A DNA stretch of 17,053 bases from CAZADH01 sp964483805. Lineage in GTDB: Bacteria; Muiribacteriota; Ozemobacteria; Ozemobacterales; Ozemobacteraceae. Positions 13,576 through 17,053 of the stretch are shown in pieces (position 1 is the stretch's first letter; every line of letters begins with the position of its first letter). The stretch spans positions 1 to 17,053 of the forward strand of contig CAZADH010000124.1 in NCBI GenBank assembly GCA_964483805.1. The letters run 5' to 3'. The position numbers and the translations under genes were made by a program. A model generated the notes under the pieces. It was not told the DNA's origin and made no database searches. It was given only the letters and a program-made list of their open reading frames with translations.

Positions 13576-14847
13576 ATGACCTGGATCAGGACTCTGCGCA
13601 GCCGATGCCCCGGTGCTTTGCCGCGCGCACTGTGGCTCGCTTTTGCTGGGATACTGTTGGCGTGTGCCGTGGCAACGGCGTTGCCGCCGACGGCAACGAA
13701 GGTCCCGGCCTGGCCCGGTGACGGCACCTACGGCGCCAACGGCCGCGGCCCTCATCCGCCGATCGCCCCGTTGTATTTACCCAATATTGCCAGTCATGTG
13801 TTCGAATTGGGGATCGACCACCACAGCGACCCCAACGCCCCGTATCGCGAGTCCTATGTCTCCCGCTATACCTGGAACCGGGTCGATCCGTATCTGGTCA
13901 GCGAGGTCTCGCTGAGTCTCGAGAAGTATCGGGAAGGCCGCTGGACGGCGGCACCGGCGGTGCGCCCCTGGCAACTCTCGTTTCGCGGCAACAACCTCGT
14001 GGGTCCGTTCGAGGTCAAAGGCGGGCGCGTCTGGACTGGACTGAGCCACTTCAGCGGCCTCGACGGTGTCACGGCCCAGATCCCGTATGGGCGACGATTG
14101 TCGGCCTGGATCATGGGCGGGCAGGTATCCCGGTTCTATGAGTCGTTTCAACGCAGCCAGCAACTGTACGGCGCGCGTTTTCACTACCAGTTCAACGACT
14201 ATGCTTTCCTGGCGTTGGAAGGCGAGAACCGCGCCGAGCACGGCACCGCCGGCGTGCTCGCCGGCTTCAATCTCAGGCCCCGCCTCAACGTGTTGGGCGA
14301 ATATCACACCACACCCGGCACCAACACCTACCGATTGAGTCTGGATTTTTTCGACAACACCTACGATCTCGACATTTCGGCCGACTACCGACTCTATCTT
14401 GCCGCAAGCAACACCAGCCGCATCGAATCATCGGTCGGCAAGGGCTTTGGCCGCATCTATCTCGAAGGCCGACTCGGCTCGACCTTTGACTTCGACAACT
14501 CCCGCCGCAAAGATTTCGAGTTCTACGAGGGCAACCTCATCTACGGCATGTTCGGAAGCCTCAGCGACGGCATCCGCCTGGGCTACATGTACGAGCACGT
14601 GCCGGAAACGTGGTGCCACAGCTTCTCGGCAGAGGCCAGCAAGATGATGTTGCGACACTATCGCGTCGGCCTGAACTACACCACCAGCCGCTACAACGAC
14701 GGCCGTGCCAGCACCAACGAGGTGCAGGGCCGCCTGCACCGCCTGACCCCGTGGGGATTCTGGGAATGGCAGGTCGGTGTGACCACCAACAGCGTCCCGT
14801 CGCCCAACGACACCCACACGGCCGTGCGCACCGGGATCAACTTCTAG
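13576..14847 (+). CDS. Predicted outer-membrane beta-barrel protein
   Basis: With this start the product is 423 residues. A signal peptide (basic TLRSRCPGALPR, hydrophobic ALWLAFAGILLACAVATA, likely cleaved before LPP) targets it for export. LLAC could also be read as a weak lipobox, but a barrel fits better. From about residue 65 to the end, short alternating polar and hydrophobic strands with many Tyr, Trp and Gly recur (YGARFHYQFNDYAFLALEGEN, YRLSLDFFDNTYDLDISADY). It ends in TAVRTGINF, with the terminal Phe typical of BAM substrates. Cargo is unknown and no family is recognised. No spaced Shine-Dalgarno precedes the ATG, since GGGGGG lies only 1 base away. Alternative starts at 13540 (TTG) and 13564 (ATG) are possible. 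It follows a strong terminator and converges on the MATE gene. Confidence 0.8.
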   Translation: MTWIRTLRSRCPGALPRALWLAFAGILLACAVATALPPTATKVPAWPGDGTYGANGRGPHPPIAPLYLPNIASHVFELGIDHHSDPNAPYRESYVSRYTWNRVDPYLVSEVSLSLEKYREGRWTAAPAVRPWQLSFRGNNLVGPFEVKGGRVWTGLSHFSGLDGVTAQIPYGRRLSAWIMGGQVSRFYESFQRSQQLYGARFHYQFNDYAFLALEGENRAEHGTAGVLAGFNLRPRLNVLGEYHTTPGTNTYRLSLDFFDNTYDLDISADYRLYLAASNTSRIESSVGKGFGRIYLEGRLGSTFDFDNSRRKDFEFYEGNLIYGMFGSLSDGIRLGYMYEHVPETWCHSFSAEASKMMLRHYRVGLNYTTSRYNDGRASTNEVQGRLHRLTPWGFWEWQVGVTTNSVPSPNDTHTAVRTGINF

Positions 14848-16274
14848 CCGTCAATACCGGGTATTGCATTCCTGCCCCGTGCCCAGCGTCCCGATGCGTA
14901 ATAAGCCATCGACAGGACCATGCCGACGAAGAACCCAACCACCATCGCCAGCCAGACGTATTCGATGCGCTGGTAGTGGTTCGACAGCCAGGTAGCCAGG
15001 GGCAACCGTACCAGCCACATGCCGGCGAGAGTGAAGAAGGTCGTCGCCACGGTGTGTCCGGCGCCGTTGATGATGCCGTTGCTCACAAACATGACGGCAA
15101 ACATCAGGTAGGCCAGGGCCAGGCGATGCAGATACCCAACCCCGAGCGAGATCACCGTCGGGTCTTCGGCAAAAAGGCGCAATACCCGCTCGGGCATGAC
15201 CAGGGCAACGATCGCCGCCAACAACGTCATGCCCCCGGCCAGTGCGAGGCCTGCCCAGAAGGCGCGGCGCACCCGATCGGGTCGCCCCGCCCCGAGATTC
15301 TGCCCGGCGAACGACGACGCCGCCATGCCCACGGCCATCGCCGGCATGAACGCCAGTTGATCGATGCGGATGGCCACGCCGAAGGCGGCAAGAGCCTGGG
15401 GACCGTAGGCATTGACCAATCCGGTCAGCACCATCATGCCCACGGAGATCATTGCCTGCTGCAGCATTGACGGCACGCCGATCTGCAACAGCGACCAGGT
15501 GGTCTTGCGATCGGCGGCGAGACCGACCCAATCTGGACATACAATGTGTTGACGCCGGCGCAGCGTCACGAACAGGGCGACGAGCGCGGCTCCCTGCGAA
15601 GCGATACTGGCCCAGGCCGTGCCTTCCAGACCGAGCCGGGGGAACCCCAACCAGCCGAACATCAACACGGGGTCGAGCACCGCGGCGGCGCACAGGGCCA
15701 CCATTTGAAAGTGCAATGGCGTCGTGGCATCCCCGACCCCGCGCAGCAGCGACGACAACAGAAACAGACCGAACATGCACGGCACGGTCAGGATGAACAG
15801 ACGCATATACGACACGGCCAGCGGCAGGACCGATTCTGGGGTGGCCATGAGCCGCAGCATCGGCTCGGCCCACACGACGCCGGCAATCACCCCCGCGGAC
15901 GCCACCCCGAGCGTCAGCACGGCGGCGTTCTGGACCACCTGCCGCACCCGCGCGGTCTCGCCGGCCCCGAAGGCCTGCGCAACCATGATTGCCGCCGCCT
16001 GGGTCAGGCCGCCGGCGACCGCCATGAGCAAAAAGAAGATGGGGAAACTGACGGTGATGGCCGCCATGGCATCGGTGCCGAGACCGCGACCCACCCAGAC
16101 GGCATTGACGAAGTTGTACCCGGTCTGAATTGCACTGCCCGCCAGCATGGGCACGGACAGGCGGACCAGGTGGCGCCACACGCTGCCGGTGGTCAGATCG
16201 ACACCACCGGACCGCTGACGGCCGGGAACGTGGGGGGAGCCTGGGGTTGAGGTTTCGCTGGCGGTTGCTTCCAT
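14844..16274 (-). CDS. MATE family multidrug/metabolite efflux protein
   Basis: The 476-residue integral membrane protein has the length and 12-segment pattern of NorM/DinF-type MATE antiporters, which exchange Na+ or H+ for organic cations. It shows the two internally related halves: DLTTGSVWRHLVRLSVPMLA opens half one near residue 26, and TTWSLLQIGVPSMLQQA opens half two near 258. Family-typical motifs include LLRGVGDATTPL at 176-187 and GQNLGAGRPDRVRRA at 324-338. The substrate cannot be told. The N-terminal 25 residues (Ser, Thr, Pro and Gly-rich) are variable. The ribosome site is weak (GAAG directly before the ATG). It is divergent from the phosphorylase gene across 257 bp. Its stop lies in the same CTAG as the stop of the facing barrel gene. 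Confidence 0.94.
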   Translation of the reverse strand: MEATASETSTPGSPHVPGRQRSGGVDLTTGSVWRHLVRLSVPMLAGSAIQTGYNFVNAVWVGRGLGTDAMAAITVSFPIFFLLMAVAGGLTQAAAIMVAQAFGAGETARVRQVVQNAAVLTLGVASAGVIAGVVWAEPMLRLMATPESVLPLAVSYMRLFILTVPCMFGLFLLSSLLRGVGDATTPLHFQMVALCAAAVLDPVLMFGWLGFPRLGLEGTAWASIASQGAALVALFVTLRRRQHIVCPDWVGLAADRKTTWSLLQIGVPSMLQQAMISVGMMVLTGLVNAYGPQALAAFGVAIRIDQLAFMPAMAVGMAASSFAGQNLGAGRPDRVRRAFWAGLALAGGMTLLAAIVALVMPERVLRLFAEDPTVISLGVGYLHRLALAYLMFAVMFVSNGIINGAGHTVATTFFTLAGMWLVRLPLATWLSNHYQRIEYVWLAMVVGFFVGMVLSMAYYASGRWARGRNAIPGIDG

Positions 16275-16396
16275 CTTCGACTGCTCGAGGGTTGCATGGT
16301 AGCAGAATTTTCGCAGCGGCGGCGGAACGATGGACGTGGCGATAGGGCGGCCTCATTACCGGCACCCGGCGCGGACAGCCATGGGGGCAAACCTGC

Positions 16397-16408
16397 GGCA
16401 AGCTTGCC
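16397..16408. promoter_or_regulatory. 12-bp palindrome, possible operator
   Basis: GGCAAGCTTGCC is a perfect palindrome 19 bp before the weak -35 candidate of the phosphorylase gene. Its size and place fit an operator for a sugar-responsive repressor or activator, but no regulator gene is visible and a 12-bp palindrome may be chance. Confidence 0.3.
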
Positions 16409-16462
16409 AGCAAGCGCATGAGCGTATTGCGCGATGGTGCGATGCCGTGCTATCAAGAGAGC

Positions 16463-16499
16463 ACTCTTTTCGGGCCCGCGGGGGGCCACGAAAAAGAGT
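16463..16499 (+). promoter_or_regulatory. Stem-loop in the phosphorylase leader
   Basis: ACTCTTTT-CG-GGCC on the left pairs with GGCC-CG-AAAAAGAGT on the right, with small bulges around a GC-rich loop. It ends 21 bp before AAGGAGG. The T and A runs lie inside the stem, so it is not a normal terminator. It could control translation or mRNA stability. Confidence 0.45.
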
Positions 16500-16531
16500 C
16501 TCGTCACCCTGTGATTCCGCAAGGAGGAACC

Positions 16532-17053
16532 ATGCGTCCCGTCCAGACTTTTCAGGTTGCGCCCCGGTTGCCCAAAGAACTGAGTTCGTTGAAAGAACTG
16601 GCATCCAATATCTGGTGGTGTTGGCATCCCGAAGCGCTCGACCTGTGGCGTCGTCTCGATCAGACCCTCTGGGAGGAGTGCCACCACAATCCGGTGAAGA
16701 TGCTCGGCAAGGTGAGCCAGGAGCGCTTCGACGAGTTGACCCGCGACGAAGGTTTTCTGGCCCACATGGAGCGGGTGGCCGAGGCATTCCGCGGCTATCT
16801 CACCGAGAAGCCCTGGTACGTGCGCAAACATGGCCCGGCCAACTATCCGCAGATCGCCTATTTCTCGGCCGAGTTCGGCTTGACCGAGTCAGTGCCGATC
16901 TACTCGGGCGGCCTGGGCGTGCTGGCCGGTGACCATCTCAAATCGGCGTCCGACATGGGGATTCCGCTGGTCGGCATCGGCCTGCTCTACCGCGTCGGCT
17001 ATTTTCAACAGTATCTGAACGCGGATGGATACCAGCAGGAGCGGTATCCGGTC
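16532..17053 (+). CDS. Alpha-glucan phosphorylase, 3' end outside window
   Basis: The frame is open from the ATG to the last base (174 codons) with no stop. Phosphorylases of this type split glycogen or maltodextrin to glucose-1-phosphate using PLP. Residues about 10-95 match the N-terminal DUF3417 domain (LPKELSSLKELASNIWWCWH, then LWEECHHNPVKML). Residues about 106 onward begin the phosphorylase domain, with IAYFSAEFGLTESVPIYSGG, LGVLAGDHLKSASDMGIPLV and GIGLLYRVGYFQQ. That pairing marks the shorter archaeal/Thermotoga-type family rather than the E. coli GlgP/MalP type. The PLP lysine lies beyond the window. AAGGAGG at 16521-16527, 4 bases before the ATG, fixes the start. A different frame running across this region is a shadow. 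Confidence 0.95.
   Translation, partial: MRPVQTFQVAPRLPKELSSLKELASNIWWCWHPEALDLWRRLDQTLWEECHHNPVKMLGKVSQERFDELTRDEGFLAHMERVAEAFRGYLTEKPWYVRKHGPANYPQIAYFSAEFGLTESVPIYSGGLGVLAGDHLKSASDMGIPLVGIGLLYRVGYFQQYLNADGYQQERYPV

Larger units (their letters stand above)
16275..16531. promoter_or_regulatory. Divergent intergenic region between MATE and glucan phosphorylase genes
   Basis: The 257 bases should hold both promoters. For the phosphorylase side, TTGCGC (16427-16432) and TATCAA (16451-16456) with 18 bp between are a weak candidate. A GGCAAGCTTGCC palindrome and a long imperfect hairpin are listed separately. I see no convincing -35/-10 pair for the MATE gene. Confidence 0.4.

Noticed and set aside
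16394..16409. Minus-strand TGGCAAG-N4-CCGCA as a sigma-54 promoter for the MATE gene
   Set aside because: The spacing fits, but the -12 element reads CCGC, and the match is part of a palindrome that explains it.
16330..16932. Open frame running across the start of the phosphorylase
   Set aside because: It crosses a hairpin and the phosphorylase ribosome site. The overlapping frame from 16532 has clear DUF3417 and phosphorylase motifs.

Overview
The window looks like chromosome of a GC-rich, free-living, Gram-negative-type bacterium. Evidence for a two-membrane cell is a predicted outer-membrane beta-barrel ending in Phe. Evidence for sigma-54 regulation is an NtrC-type activator and a sigma-54 promoter candidate. 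Shine-Dalgarno sites are strong (GAGGAGG, AGGAGG, AAGGAGG). The gene set (7TM-HD phosphohydrolase, DUF3048, DUF502, membrane-anchored HEAT protein) does not fit a textbook proteobacterium, and the lineage could be a less-studied phylum. I cannot name a taxon. No mobile elements, tRNA, rRNA or CRISPR were seen.

Layout. (1) 1-3473, plus strand: 3' part of a PgpH/YqfF-type 7TM-HD phosphohydrolase, ybeY, and a CorC/HlyC-type CNNM-CBS membrane protein. This is the conserved pgpH-ybeY-corC order that in many bacteria leads to era. (2) 3544-7623: a promoter candidate, a DUF502 membrane protein, a perfect 26-bp palindrome, a secreted DUF3048 protein with a long Pro/Ala/Thr linker, and era, which overlaps it by ATGA and has two unusual insertions. 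(3) 7688-10805: a membrane-anchored protein with a degenerate class III cyclase-like domain plus HEAT repeats, followed 10 bp later by an NtrC-type response regulator with no kinase nearby. (4) 10806-12040: an intergenic region with two matching dyads and a sigma-54 promoter candidate, then a PtsN-like EIIA and an RsbW-like ATPase, closed by a terminator hairpin. (5) 12264-13489: ndk with its own promoter candidate, a small polytopic membrane protein and a very strong intrinsic terminator. (6) 13576-16274: a predicted outer-membrane beta-barrel gene and a MATE efflux gene meet head-on and share a CTAG stop. (7) 16532-end: the 5' part of an alpha-glucan phosphorylase, divergent from the MATE gene.

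How the parts may work together. Genes 1-7623 are mainly RNA, ribosome and envelope housekeeping. The most distinctive region is 7688-12040. An orphan sigma-54 activator sits beside a pseudo-cyclase/HEAT protein. Just downstream is a promoter with the expected -24/-12 architecture and two enhancer-like dyads, reading into a PTS-Ntr-type EIIA and an anti-sigma-like kinase. I infer, but cannot prove from sequence, that this is one regulatory unit.
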